Below, in pieces: positions 47,901 through 58,661 of a stretch of DNA of 64,000 bases (position 1 is the first letter of the stretch; each line of letters opens with the position of its first letter). Below the pieces are notes generated by a model. It did no database searches, was not told the DNA's origin, and saw only the letters and a program-made list of their open reading frames with translations. The position numbers were made by a program, and so were the translations under genes. The DNA is taken from NCBI RefSeq assembly GCF_963678635.1, contig NC_087064.1:28686189-28750188 (forward strand), read 5' to 3'. The stretch comes from Symsagittifera roscoffensis (Eukaryota; Xenacoelomorpha; Acoela; Convolutidae).

Positions 47901-50900
47901 ACAAAATTATATCTCATTACGAAAACACCATGGAGATCGGCAGCCTGTTTCAGGCGCGTCTAATCCTTTATGACTTTCGTTCGTTTCTATTTCATATAAT
48001 TAATCAATAAATGATTAACTGAATCAATTGGTGCAAGAAAGAAAAGCAAAAACGAAATTAAAGAAATGATCCTTATACCAGCACTTGACAGCAAATACCT
48101 ATTTAACGTATATCTTGCTCAAAAATGAGTTTCATCAGTTGGTAGTTTCTAAGAATGAAGGAAGTCAATAAAAAAACTTTGTTTATATTTGTTTTTAGCC
48201 TGAGTCAATGTTACAATATCTGCATAGTAATTTACAGCAAAGTTTAAAATCTTTCTACGTCTAACAGTTATTAACTTTTCGGTTTCCCATTGTGTGCACA
48301 GGTTTTGGCCTAGCCACAATTTTCCTAATTAAAGTTTTATTCACTTTTTCACTGCTTACAGCTTCCTGAAATAATGTCGACATAAACTCTTCTTCAAAAA
48401 TGTACATAAAAATTTTATTTATTCATATACATGCAACTCCGTGACGTACGTAGTTTTGTCATAAATCTTCTATGTTGTCATTACCTGTCTTGAAGCAAAA
48501 AAAATTCCGAAGCGGTTTCTTTTCGTTTCAACTGTTTCTAATTTGACCTGTTGACGCATAAGCCAAAACTCCTCGCTTTAAAATGGGGTTCACATAAGCT
48601 TTTTTGCTCTTAATAATTGTAATATATCTAAAACTTCTCATCCTGTAATACATACCACAAAACTACGATGTGTTAGTTTCACGTTTCAAAACTGATCATT
48701 GAATGAAAGCTTGGTATGAAAACGAACTAATAAGTAACGGAGAAATGGTTTCTTTTCGGTGGCTTTTTGATGTTTACAGTTTTTTTTACCGTTGCTCTTT
48801 TTAAACAGTACAGTTTTTTTATTTGATCTTCATTTAAAGTCAGTTTGTTTTGTTTATAACCAACAGGTAATTTGTAGGTGTTTACTGGTCAATTCAATGC
48901 TTTTAGCTGTTGTTTTTACGACAATGTTATCTGCATAAAATCTTAGGTAATTTTCACAATTTCCTTTCACTTGAATATCATTTATATAAAAGATAAAGAG
49001 AAGCGAGCCTAATATAGATTCTTAGAGTTTTCACTTTCTTTGTTTTGAGATAGTTTGACTTGAGTGACACGTTTTGTTGTCGATTTTTTTAAATCGGATT
49101 TAAGACTGTCCATACCAGGTCTAAGCCCATTTGAGTTTCAATTTTCCATCAAATTGTATCGAATTTTTTTTAAAGACCAAAAAAAACACACTGTGTCATC
49201 GTAGTCTGATAATTCCAGCGTGACACACTTTTTCTCTAATACTCACCGTTCAAAATTGTTTTTATCTGAATCCAAACTGGCAGTTTTGTACAATTTGTTA
49301 TTGCTAAATGACCCGCTCAAAGTTTTTACCTTTGAAAACCGGTTTGTAATTTAATGGGACCGGCTCATTGTTTTTATAGAGAGTTTAAGTTCTGTATAAA
49401 ATTAGTCAAGACTGAATTCGAAATCGAATTGACTTTTTAAATGTAAAAGTGATCAAGTCGATACTTTTTTAAACTAAACATGGTTTTTAACACCTTGAAT
49501 AATTTTGATAGTTTAATTTCAGTTACGTCTGTCGAAATAACTTGCTCTCCAACTTTTAATTCTTTTGATGTATTGAATTTACTTGTCAATTTTTTATATG
49601 AAAATTAGCAAAAAAAAGTCGCTATTTTTACTTACGTTTTTTAGCTTCAAATTTAGATCTAGCCTCGGTGGTTCTAGTTTTTTTTTCACTTTTTAACCTG
49701 TGATTTCTTGATGCTGCATTTTTTTCTTCATTGTCAACACAGTGCTTCAAGGTTCTCCTAGTTGACTTTCTGTCGGACGAAAATGATTCAAGGCTAATTC
49801 TGAGCAATTCGCATAACAATAAAGCAAGTTAATTTCAACTTAATTCGTCAAATTTAGTTTCAACATCAAATAAACTTTCACACAGTGATTTGTTAAGTTC
49901 TTCCAAAATTGTTTCAGTTTCAAGTTTGTACCACGTTCGATCTTCGAAAATATGTGGTTCCTTTTCACAGATTTGGGATGTTGCAATTAAAATTTACCCC
50001 TTGTGATCAGTTACTGATATTTTGATTATGGTTACTTTTTTAAATACTATTGTTGCTATATCTTTTTTATCTATACACGTTTTTATAGTTACCATATCTT
50101 TTTTAAAATATCTATACACGTTTTACTAGTCCTATGCTCATCAAGTGTCATGAGCGTCGGAGTTTTCACGGCACTGGGAGAAAGTCCTTTCATTTATATT
50201 AGTAAATTGTTTGTTGTTTTTTTTTACATCTATAAACTAGTTTGAAAAATTCTACTACACTTTTTCTTTGTTATATGTATGACTAAGATTGTTTGTTGTC
50301 AGCAACTGTGGAGGCACCCTGATAGGAGTTGATTCTATAGTGAGTGCGGCACACTGTGCTTGGAACGAGGGCTGGCTGGACGCATCCAAACTACAAGTGT
50401 ACTCAGGTCCACAACAATCGTTTTTGGCCACCTGTACCGTCACAGGCAGATGAGGGTCTAGTTCTTCTAAAGGGAAATTTGCCAGCCCCTTGAAAAGTCT
50501 GCCAAATGCTATTTTTTGGCCTTTTAATGGTTTTCCTTAAAATTTTGGAGAGGTTCCACCAAAAAGCTGTTTTGAGGATTATTTTATAGATTTTTCCCGC
50601 ATGGAGGTTTTTTGGCGGATTTTTGGCGCTGACTAGTCGGCTAAAATTGTCTGTCCTTAAAAGGTTTTCGAACATTCTATTATTTTCAGACAAAATTTAT
50701 TTTAGAAGCAACTGATATCAAATCGATAACATAAAACATGGTTAAAATTCGTGTTGGCTCGTATGCATTTTCATACCTCGCACCAGGTGATGGCACACCC
50801 AACCACAACGACGAAAAAGTGTCTACACAATTCCACACAGTTCAATATTACACCTACTTTAAAGAATACGATGGACAAGTGATTAACGGCTATGACGTCA

Positions 50901-52270
50901 TAATCATCAAACTTAGAGACCCTGTGTTGTTCGATGAGTTCAGAAAACCTCTGTTGGTTTGCGATGAGACTCCAAATGGGAAGCAGAAGGCTATGAAAGC
51001 TGTAGGGTTGGGTTACACGAACTCAACGGGACGGGTTCGGCCAACAAACCTACAGGTGAATTTCGAAACCTGATTTTCTCATTCTTTCCAGAATCTTAAT
51101 TTTCTAACATCGCTATTTTTTTATGACTCCCCTTTCTAAGAATACTTCAAATGGTCTTGATTGTTTCAGCCAATACGTATCATTCATTATTGTCTTGTCC
51201 AGGGGGCTCATATGGGTTTTTTTTGAAGGTGGTTTTCGCCGATCATGTTATAGTCTCAAATACATGGCTAATTGTTATGGCTTATGATCTTGGCCATCAT
51301 TTGATTATGCAGCATCTGTTTTAAATACTGAAACAAAACCTTAATTTTGGGTACTTACACTACTATAGTCTCTTCGTGTCTCAGATGACTCAGCTGTATG
51401 AGGTGGCTCCTTCAGTTTGTGTGTCAAAGTACGAGAAGAATACTGCACCCAAAGGCAGTTTCATCTGCCACAATGACAACTCCGGAATCAGAGACACTTG
51501 TAATGGTAAGCGTAAGATCTAAAGTGGTATTTCGTGGAAAAAACTTTGTACAGAAAGTTACAGACACTTTTACAAACAGCAGCATAAAGTTGTAAATTTA
51601 AGCGCTAGCTAAATTTGAAGCTCAAACTTAAGATCGTTTTCACTCTAAATTGAATATCGATCGTTGCCTCTAAATTAATTGGAGCGCAAATCAGCGTTTC
51701 TTACTTGTCACTTAGAGTTAAAAAGCTCGTATTTCGCTACTTTCCATCGCGGATAAATTGTCTAAATCATGATCTATAATTTTTTTTCAAATAGTAAAAA
51801 GATAAACGTTTATAGACAATCTTCTATAGACACTCTTTTATAGACACTGACAATAAAACTCAATTTTTATAATGTATTTGGGTAAATTCACCGCGATTCA
51901 TTAAAATAACCTTACATTTACATATTTTTGTGTTCGTCGCACAGGTGACAGCGGAGGTCCTGTCTTTCTGATGAAGTCTAAAAACTCAGACCAGTTCGAC
52001 TGTCTCTATGGCGCTGTCAGCTACGGGGCATCCAATGTCAACTGTGGCGACAAACACATGCCCACTGTCGCTTCCCGACTCTCCTTCTACCACCCGAAGC
52101 TCCTAATGCGAAGTGATATAATTTACAATTCCGTAATCTACGATCAAAGAGGGGAGAGGGAGGAAATACGGCATAATCAGAATAAACAAGCGGATGCTCC
52201 TCGGCTGCTGAAATTGGAAAACACCTCAACCATCTGGATTTTGGTGGTTATCGGAGCTTTTCTTTTGTGA
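44917..52270 (+). CDS. SP3: membrane-attached chymotrypsin-fold serine protease (6 exons found)
   Basis: Third S1-family paralogue. Exons: 44917-45064, 45729-45789, 50303-50406, 50787-51055, 51385-51505, 51945-52270; phases equal those of SP1/SP2 exons 2-7. An exon 1 with a signal peptide is expected upstream but was not found; the first exon here has an in-frame ATG at 44944 that would lack a signal. The activation site is DRIVG|G. The triad is His in SAAHC, Asp in NGYDVIII and Ser in GDSGGP. Position 189 is Asp (RDTCNGDSGG), so trypsin-like cleavage after Arg/Lys is expected, unlike SP1 and SP2. The C-terminal exon is longer, with a charged linker and then a hydrophobic end (STIWILVVIGAFLL), fitting a GPI or membrane anchor. 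Intron 3 holds a LINE relic. Confidence 0.85.
45264..45624 (-). mobile_element. hAT-type MITE, copy 5, in SP3 intron 2
   Basis: Ends are CAGGGGAGGATCTAGGATTT and the complement of CAGGGGCGGATTCAGG, with a near-perfect 8-bp target duplication (agtgcagt / aatgcagt). It is in the opposite orientation to copy 4, which lies only 540 bp away. It begins about 200 bp after the SP3 exon carrying the activation site. Confidence 0.75.
46090..46396. repeat. GTCGAC-rich foldback array in SP3 intron 3
   Basis: About 22-bp words such as 'gatacatgagtcgaccagg' recur, first in one direction and then in the other. The centre is a perfect 20-bp inverted pair: GTATCGATTCTTGAGTCGAC at 46277-46296 and its complement at 46313-46332, separated by 16 bp. 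Imperfect pairing extends the arms to about 75 bp each (about 46222-46394). Confidence 0.75.
46397..48420. other. SP3 intron 3, left part, no gene seen
   Basis: AT-rich. A 91-codon minus-strand frame (47347-47622, first ATG at residue 6) is the best open segment but has no recognised features. It could belong to the LINE relic on the same strand further right. Confidence 0.4.
48430..49400 (-). pseudogene. LINE-type reverse transcriptase relic in SP3 intron 3
   Basis: Minus-strand segments, broken by stops and frameshifts, carry in order: a FD-containing piece near 49150, GSLLFIFYINDI followed by LRFYADNIVV (about 49010-48910), and a C-terminal piece with GVLAYASTGQIRNS (about 48560). YINDI...YADN matches the non-LTR reverse transcriptase pattern Y-I-N-D-L...F/Y-A-D-D with the second catalytic Asp lost. 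The clade is not determined. A lysine/arginine-rich minus-strand frame at 49628-49819 may be an upstream part of the same element. Confidence 0.65.
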
Positions 52271-53839
52271 AATATACCACGGAAAAAACAAAGATGCACT
52301 GCAATGAGTTAAAATTCTCATAATTTGGTAGCCGGCTTTTTGATATAGAAGAAGAGTTTGGACTAACGCTTGATAAAACTAATAAAAAAAGAGGAAAGAT
52401 AGCCAACAAAAGCAGCCAACCAATAGTCAAAAAAATTGATCTCGGTCTTTCAAATCAGTATCCCTAAAAACAAATGTGATATTTCGATAAATTAGTGGCT
52501 AAAAAATTTACATATTTAAAAAATAGATTGTCGTAAGATTTTTCTGTAAAAAAGCGTAAAATTTGCCGCGTCTGGGTGTTTATATTTTGTTGTTGTTGAT
52601 GGATTTGCCTAGATGAATATACAATAAAAAGTGGTTATTTAATTCAGAGCCATAACTAGAACAATTTCATGAAACAGCAGAATTCAACTAAAAATATTTT
52701 TTGGAAAATTGGTGTAATTAAATAAATTTTAAAAAACTCATTTTTTAATGCGCTAAGAATAAAAAATACAAAGATTTTAATCAAATCTATAAATTCCGAG
52801 AGACGTGGTCTTGCCCGATATGAGGTTTCATCCCGCACTGAAGTTTCTCTGATAATTATCAATTATCTGTCAATTTCACGGTTTTGTTATCTATTATCTG
52901 TCGATAATTATCTATCATCTGTCAGACATTATTCTTTTAATAATCAATTATGAGGTGATTTTGTGGTCGTAGAGTAAAATAATAGATTAATGGTGAAAAA
53001 AATCCATAAAAAGCCTTCACTTTTACGTTGATTAAATTGGAATTATAATAGATTAGAGTAAAATAATTTCAATATAAATTGGCCTATCAACTATTTTGTT
53101 AGATTATCTTATTTCTTAAAACAGTAATCTGTTTAACTGAAACTATGCTGAAACCGACTCAAAATCGCCAAAAAAATCAAGTTTTTGAAAAAAAAAATTA
53201 AATAACAAAAAAGTCTATAAATTACTGCATCGTATGGTAAATTTACTGCCATAAATTTTTTGTTTGTAAGTGTACAAACAAAAAATTACAGAATTACATA
53301 AAAGTACTTATAAAGTTCAAAATATGCACATCATGAATTTTATTCAAGTTTCTCTGGTAGAATTTAAGAAGAGGAAATGCTGAACAAATTGCGTAGATTC
53401 CACACATGTAACACTTTTTCGTAACTTTCTGGGAACCATTCGCCAATACTGTTTTGTTAGAAAAGAAGATTTTGGCCGTTTTTGGCACAAAGAATCAGCA
53501 AAGTAGTAAGTTTAATCCATTCGAGGTATCATGAAGCAGTGTTCTTCTCTATTTTTGCTTGGAGCTGAGTTAAGAACTACACAAGAGTATTTTGTTAGTT
53601 GAGGTACTTTTATCAGAGGGGTAAAATCCCATGTACTTTAACCTGAGCTCAGGAATTATTTCAATAACTTGTACAACTGAAAAATTATCCATCATTGCAA
53701 TTATTCGCTGATTTAAATCTAAAAATAAAGAAATTGACAGTTTGATAGTGCAATTTAGGATAAAGAGTTAGAATAATGACTTACGTGCATTTAAGTATTG
53801 AATCAACAAAGTCCCATATACAAGTCATATAGTATACTA
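52271..53839. other. Intergenic region between SP3 and the 1,330-bp array
   Basis: AT-rich with 'tatctgtc'/'attatc' words near 52850-52930. No gene seen. A minus-strand open piece with a donor-like end lies at about 53780-53840 and could be a leading remnant of the adjoining array. Confidence 0.4.
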
Positions 53840-54510
53840 ATTCTACGCTTGGATTTCTTTTTTCCATTTCCCAAATGTTTTCGAACTGTTATTGCTCATT
53901 TATCTTTTGCAAATGTTTTGATTTTTTTTGTCCAATGACAACTTCTCTAATTTCTGAGGCTGCAAATTTAAATAAGTCTGCTTCGATTTTTTTGCAGCTG
54001 GTACTATTTATTTATTGATAAAGGGTTTTGTAGTTATCCCAAAAGTTTGTGCAAGAGCACCAAAACTTCTTCCACGCTCTCTTGCATGTCCACGAAAAAT
54101 AGGAAGATTTGTTGGAGTTTGAGAAACTATTTTGTATGAAGTACAAATCAAAAATTATTATCCCAAATCTTGCGAAACAAAAGAAGAACTCGTATAATTC
54201 CTACGGACACAAAAGAAATATTTTCGCCTGCAGTATCCCTTAGTTCTAATTTTTGCTGTGGACAAAATTGTTCATTATTTTTTTAAATTGTAGAACCTTG
54301 AAGGATCAATAACTCATGTACTGTCCTGTAGATATAACGTCTCCATTTTTTTACATTGGAAATGAAACGAATACAACGCAGTAAAGGAGTTTTTTAACTA
54401 TTTTATATACTATAATGTCACTATAAATAATTAGGGAATGTATTTTTATAATGCCGTAAGAATACTGAAGATAATGTGGACCTTTTTCTTTCAATATAAC
54501 CTCTCTCTGT

Positions 54511-54960
54511 TTATTCTAAATCACAACCAAAAAAATGGCTCAAATCAGCACTTTGAATTATAAACACTGATTGATCCTCAGGTAGGTGAATGGCTATTTT
54601 TCGTGTAATATTATTTACTGATTTATGAATTCCGTTATAATCAATTTTTTGTGCACCTATAAATTTTTCAACAGTGTCATTCATGGCTAAAACTGTATCA
54701 ACAAAATTTAGATACAATCCGGTTTCAATATGCATCGGTTCATTTTATTCCTCAGAATTTTCTCACACATCTATGAAAATAAACATTTCCTCAGTAATGT
54801 TTTGGTACAATGAAGGGTACGATGATTCTGAAATAAAAAACGCCCATTCTCGTTTGATGAGAAATCGTTCCGTTAAATTGATTGTAGCAAATTTAAGATC
54901 AATAATCGGATAAATATTAAAAGAAGCTTCAAAAACTTGCTCAGGAGTAAAGGAACCCAT
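54511..54960 (-). pseudogene. Virus-like structural protein frame, array copy 1 (broken)
   Basis: Begins MGSFTPEQVFEASFN on the minus strand and has the REWAFFISESSYPSLYQN block, then two in-frame stops near 54760 before the frame continues. The second half has the HLPED...ADL..FFGCDLE block and ends at a stop. The pattern (aromatic Y-P-x-I/N start, W-x-V/F-x-x-S/E-x-x-Y-P block, later L-P and F-G blocks) resembles a family of uncharacterised structural-type proteins carried by Polinton/Maverick or adintovirus-like elements. That placement is inference. Confidence 0.4.
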
Positions 54961-55907
54961 GAAACCTGTTCGATAAAAATTTAATTTTAAAAATGACTTA
55001 CCTTTAATCTGAACCTTTTCTCAGCTCTTTTTTTGTGAACATGAACATAGCAAAATGGCCCTTCGTAGTCTTTCTCCCAAGGCTGTCATTTCCGTTACTT
55101 GCTCCAAGACGAATTGGAAATCTTTTCTACTGACAAACTTTCTCCATTAGGTTCTAGATAATGCAAAAAGTTCTGCTATTTCCACGCTTGGATTACTTTT
55201 TTCCACCTCCCAATTGTTTCGAACTGTTTTTGCTCATAGATTTTTGCAAGAGTTTTGATTTTTTTTGTCCAATGACAACATCTCTAATTTCTGGAGCTGC
55301 AATTTCAAATAAACCTGCCCCTTTTTTTGCAGCTGGTACTATTTATCTGTTAATAAAGGGTTATCCCAAAAGTTTGTGCAAGAGCACCAATACTTCTTCC
55401 ACGCTCTCTTGCATGTCCACGAAAAATAGGAAGATTAGCTGAACTTTGACAAACTTTTTTTTCTGAAGTATAAATCGAAAAATAATATCGGAAATTTTGC
55501 GAAACAAAAGAACAACTCAGGTAATTCCTACGGACATAAAAGGAGTTCTTTCTTCTGCAGTATCCCTTAGTTCTAATTTATGCTGTGGACAAATTTTTTT
55601 GATATTTTTTTCAAAATGTAGAACATTGAAGGATCAATAATGCATGTGCTGTCCTGTAGATATAACGTCTCCTTTTTTTTAAATTGGAAACGAAACGAAT
55701 AAAACGCAGTAAAGGAGTTTTTTAAACTATTTTATATCCTATAATATCACTATAAATAATTAGGGAGTGTAAATTTATAATGCCGTAAGAATACTGAAGA
55801 TAATGTGGACCTTTTCCTTTCAATATAACCCCTGTCTGTTTCTGTTCTAAATCACAACCAAAAGTTGGCTCAAATCAGCACTTTGAATTATAAACACTGT
55901 TTGATCC

Positions 55908-56291
55908 TCACGTAAGTGAATGGTTATTTTTTTGTGTAATGTTATATACTGATTTATGAATACCGTTATATTCATATTTTTGTGCACATTTACGTTTTTC
56001 AATCTTGTCATTCATGGCTAAAACTATATTAACAATACTTGGATTGAATCCGGTTTCAGTATGCATCGGTTCATTTTGTTCCTCACAATTTTCTTGCACA
56101 TATATGAAAATAAACATTTCATCAGTAACGTTTTGGTACAAGGAAGGGTACAATGATTCTGAAATAAAAACGTCCCATTCTCGTTTGAGATGAAATTGTG
56201 CCGTTAAAATGTTTGTGAAAAAGTTAAAATTAATATTCGAATAAAAATTAAAAGAAGCTTCAAAAACTTGCTCAATAGTTAAAGAATCCAT
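55908..56291 (-). pseudogene. Virus-like structural protein frame, array copy 2
   Basis: A 127-codon frame starting MDSLTIEQVFEASFNF, with KREWDVFISESLYPSLYQNV and HTETGFNPSIVNIVLAMNDK. It is open through the region where copy 1 has stops, but a frameshift just after YNITQKN separates it from the second half of the gene. A 35-bp segment with GT...AG ends (gtaagt...cgaacag) precedes the start codon in this and the other copies. Confidence 0.45.
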
Positions 56292-57219
56292 GAAAACTGT
56301 TCGATAAAAATTTATTTTTAAAATGACTTACCTTTAATCTGAACTTTTTCTCAGCTTGTTTTTTTTGTGAACATGAACATAACAATATGGCCCTTGATAG
56401 TCTTTCTCCCAAGGCTGTCATTTCCGTTACTTGCTCCAAGACAAATTGGAAATCTTTTCTACTGAGAATTTTTCTCCATTAGGTTCTAGATAATGCAAAA
56501 AGTTCTGCTATTTCCACGCTTGGATAACTTTTTTCCACCTCCCAATTGTTTTCGAACTGTTTTTGCTCATAGATTTTTGCAAGAGCTTTGATTTTTTTTG
56601 TCCAATGACAACATCTCTAATTTCTGGAGCTGCAATTTCAAATAAACCTGCTCCGTTTTTTTTGCAGCTGGTACTATTTATCTGTTAATAAAGGGTTTCG
56701 CAGTTACCCCAATAGTTTGTGCAAGTGCACCAAAACTTCTTCCACGCTCTCTTGCATGTCCACGAAAAATAGGAAGATTAGCTGAACTTTGACAAACTTT
56801 TTTGTCTGAAGTATAAATCGAAAAATAATATCCGAAATTTTGCAAAACAAAAGAACAACTCGTTTAATTCTTAGGGACACAAAAGAAGTTTTTTCTTCTG
56901 CATCATCCCTTAGTTCTAATTTATATTGTCGACAAATTTTTTCAAATTGTAGAACATTGAAGGATCAATAATGCATGTGCTGTCCTGTAGATATAACGTC
57001 TCCATTTTTTTACATTGGATATGAAACGAATAAAACGCAGTAAAGGAGTTTTTTAAACTATTTTATATCCTCTAATATCACTATAAATAATTAGGGAGTG
57101 TAAATTTAGAATGCCGTAAGAATACTGAAGATAATGTGGACCTTTTCCTTTCAATATAAACCCTGTCTGTTTCTGTTCTAAATCACAACCAAAAAGTTGG
57201 CTCAAATCAGCACTTTCAA

Positions 57220-57621
57220 TTATAAACACTGATTGATCCTCAGGTAAGTGAATGGTTTTTTTTGTGTAATGTTAAATACTGATTTATGAATTCCGTTATA
57301 AACATACTTTTGTGCACCTATACGTTTTTCATCCTTGTCATTCATGGCTAAAACTATATTAACAATACTTGGATACAATCCGGTTTCAGTATGCATCGGT
57401 TCATTTTGTTCCTCACAATTTTCTCGCACATATATGAAAATAAACATTTCATCAGTAACGTTTTGGTACAATGAAGGGTACGATGATTTTGAAATAAAAA
57501 CGTCCCATTCTCGTTTGAGATGAAATCGTGCCGTTAAAATGTTTGTAAAAAAGTTAAGATTAATATTCGGATAAAAATTAAAAGAAGCTTCAAAAACTTG
57601 CTCAGGAGTAAAAGAACCCAT
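57220..57621 (-). pseudogene. Virus-like structural protein frame, array copy 3 (longest, 133 codons)
   Basis: Starts MGSFTPEQVFEASFNFYPNI and has KREWDVFISKSSYPSLYQNV. It is cut by a frameshift after FNITQKK, so the HLPED/ADLS block lies in another frame downstream. It is the best preserved copy of the N-terminal half. The three copies share most residues, and differences are spread over all codon positions as far as I can judge by eye. Confidence 0.45.
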
Positions 57622-57964
57622 GAAACCTGTTCGATAAAAATTTAATTTTAAAATGACTTACCTTTAATCTGAATTTTTTCTCAGCTTGTTTTTTTGTGAA
57701 CATGAACATAACAATATGGCCCTTGATAGTCTTTCTCCCAAGGCTGTCATTTCCGTTACTTGCTCCAAGACGAATTGGAAATCTTTTCTACTGACAAACT
57801 TTCTCCATTAGGTTCTAGATAATGCAAAAAGTTCTGCTATTTCCACGCTTGGATTACTTTTTTCCACCTCCCAATTGATTTCGAACTGTTTTTGCTCATA
57901 GATTTTTGCAAGAGCTTTGATTTTTTTTGTCCAATGACAACATCTCTAATTTCTGGAGCTGCAA

Positions 57965-58140
57965 TTTCAAATAAACCTGCTCCGTTTTTTTTGCAGCTAG
58001 TACTATTTATCTGTTAATAAAGGGTTTTGCAGTTACCCCAAAAGCTTGTGCAAGAGCACTAAAACTTCTTTCACGCTCTCTTGCATGTCCACGAAAAATA
58101 GGAAGATTAGCTGAAGTTTGAGAAATTATTTTGTCTGAAG
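57965..58140 (-). pseudogene. Arg/Gly-rich short frame following each structural frame
   Basis: The minus-strand peptide includes NLPIFRGHARERGRSFGALA and is present in all four units (about 54000-54120, 55310-55440, 56640-56800 and here). A basic, Gly-rich start followed by an Ala/Pro/Lys-rich stretch resembles small DNA-condensing or minor capsid proteins that neighbour the structural gene in Polinton/adintovirus-type elements. Frames are interrupted. The assignment rests on pattern and neighbourhood only. Confidence 0.35.
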
Positions 58141-58343
58141 TATAAATTGAAAATTGTTATCCGAAATCTTGCGAAACAAAAAAACAACTCGTGTAATTCC
58201 TACGGACACAAACGGATTTTTTTTTGCCTGCAGTATCCCTTAGTTCTAATTTATGCTGTGGACAAAATTTTCATTATTTTTTTTTAAATTGAAGAACCTT
58301 GAAGTATCAATAATTCATGTACTGTCCTGTAGATATAATGTCT

Positions 58344-58661
58344 CTATTTTTCGAATACAAAAAGGCGTTTTTTCCTTATTATTTTATGTCCTATAATATG
58401 AGTATAAATAATTAGGGAGTGTATTCTTATAATGCCGTAAGAATACTGAAGATAATGTGGACCTTTTCCTTTCAATATAACACCTGTTTGTTTCTGTTCT
58501 AAATCACAACCAAAAAGTTTGCTCAAATCAGCACTTTGTATAATAAACACTTCAGCACTTTGTAGCGATAAATACCATTGATCCTCAGGTAAATGAATGG
58601 CTATTTTTTGTGTAATCTTATATAATGTTTGTTTGAATTTTGTCTCCGTTTCAATCAGCAC
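58344..58661 (-). pseudogene. Virus-like structural protein frame, array copy 4 (C-terminal half only)
   Basis: Retains the block ITQKIAIHLPEDQ, the ADLSKLFGCDLEQKQTG block and YGIIRIHSLIIYTHIIG. The N-terminal half is missing because the array ends at about 58625. An insertion of about 20 bp partly repeats the SADL-adjacent sequence. Confidence 0.4.

Larger units (their letters stand above)
53840..58625 (-). repeat. Tandem array, exact 1,330-bp period, 3.6 copies
   Basis: The marker 'cctttaatctgaa' lies at 55001, 56331 and 57661, giving a period of exactly 1,330 bp twice. Copies: about 53840-55168, 55169-56497, 56498-57827 and 57828-58625 (partial). Copies 2 and 3 are more alike than copy 1 is to either. 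Each unit carries, on the minus strand, one longer frame resembling a virus-like structural protein, followed downstream by a short Arg/Gly-rich frame. Frame-breaking changes are present in most copies. Confidence 0.85.
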
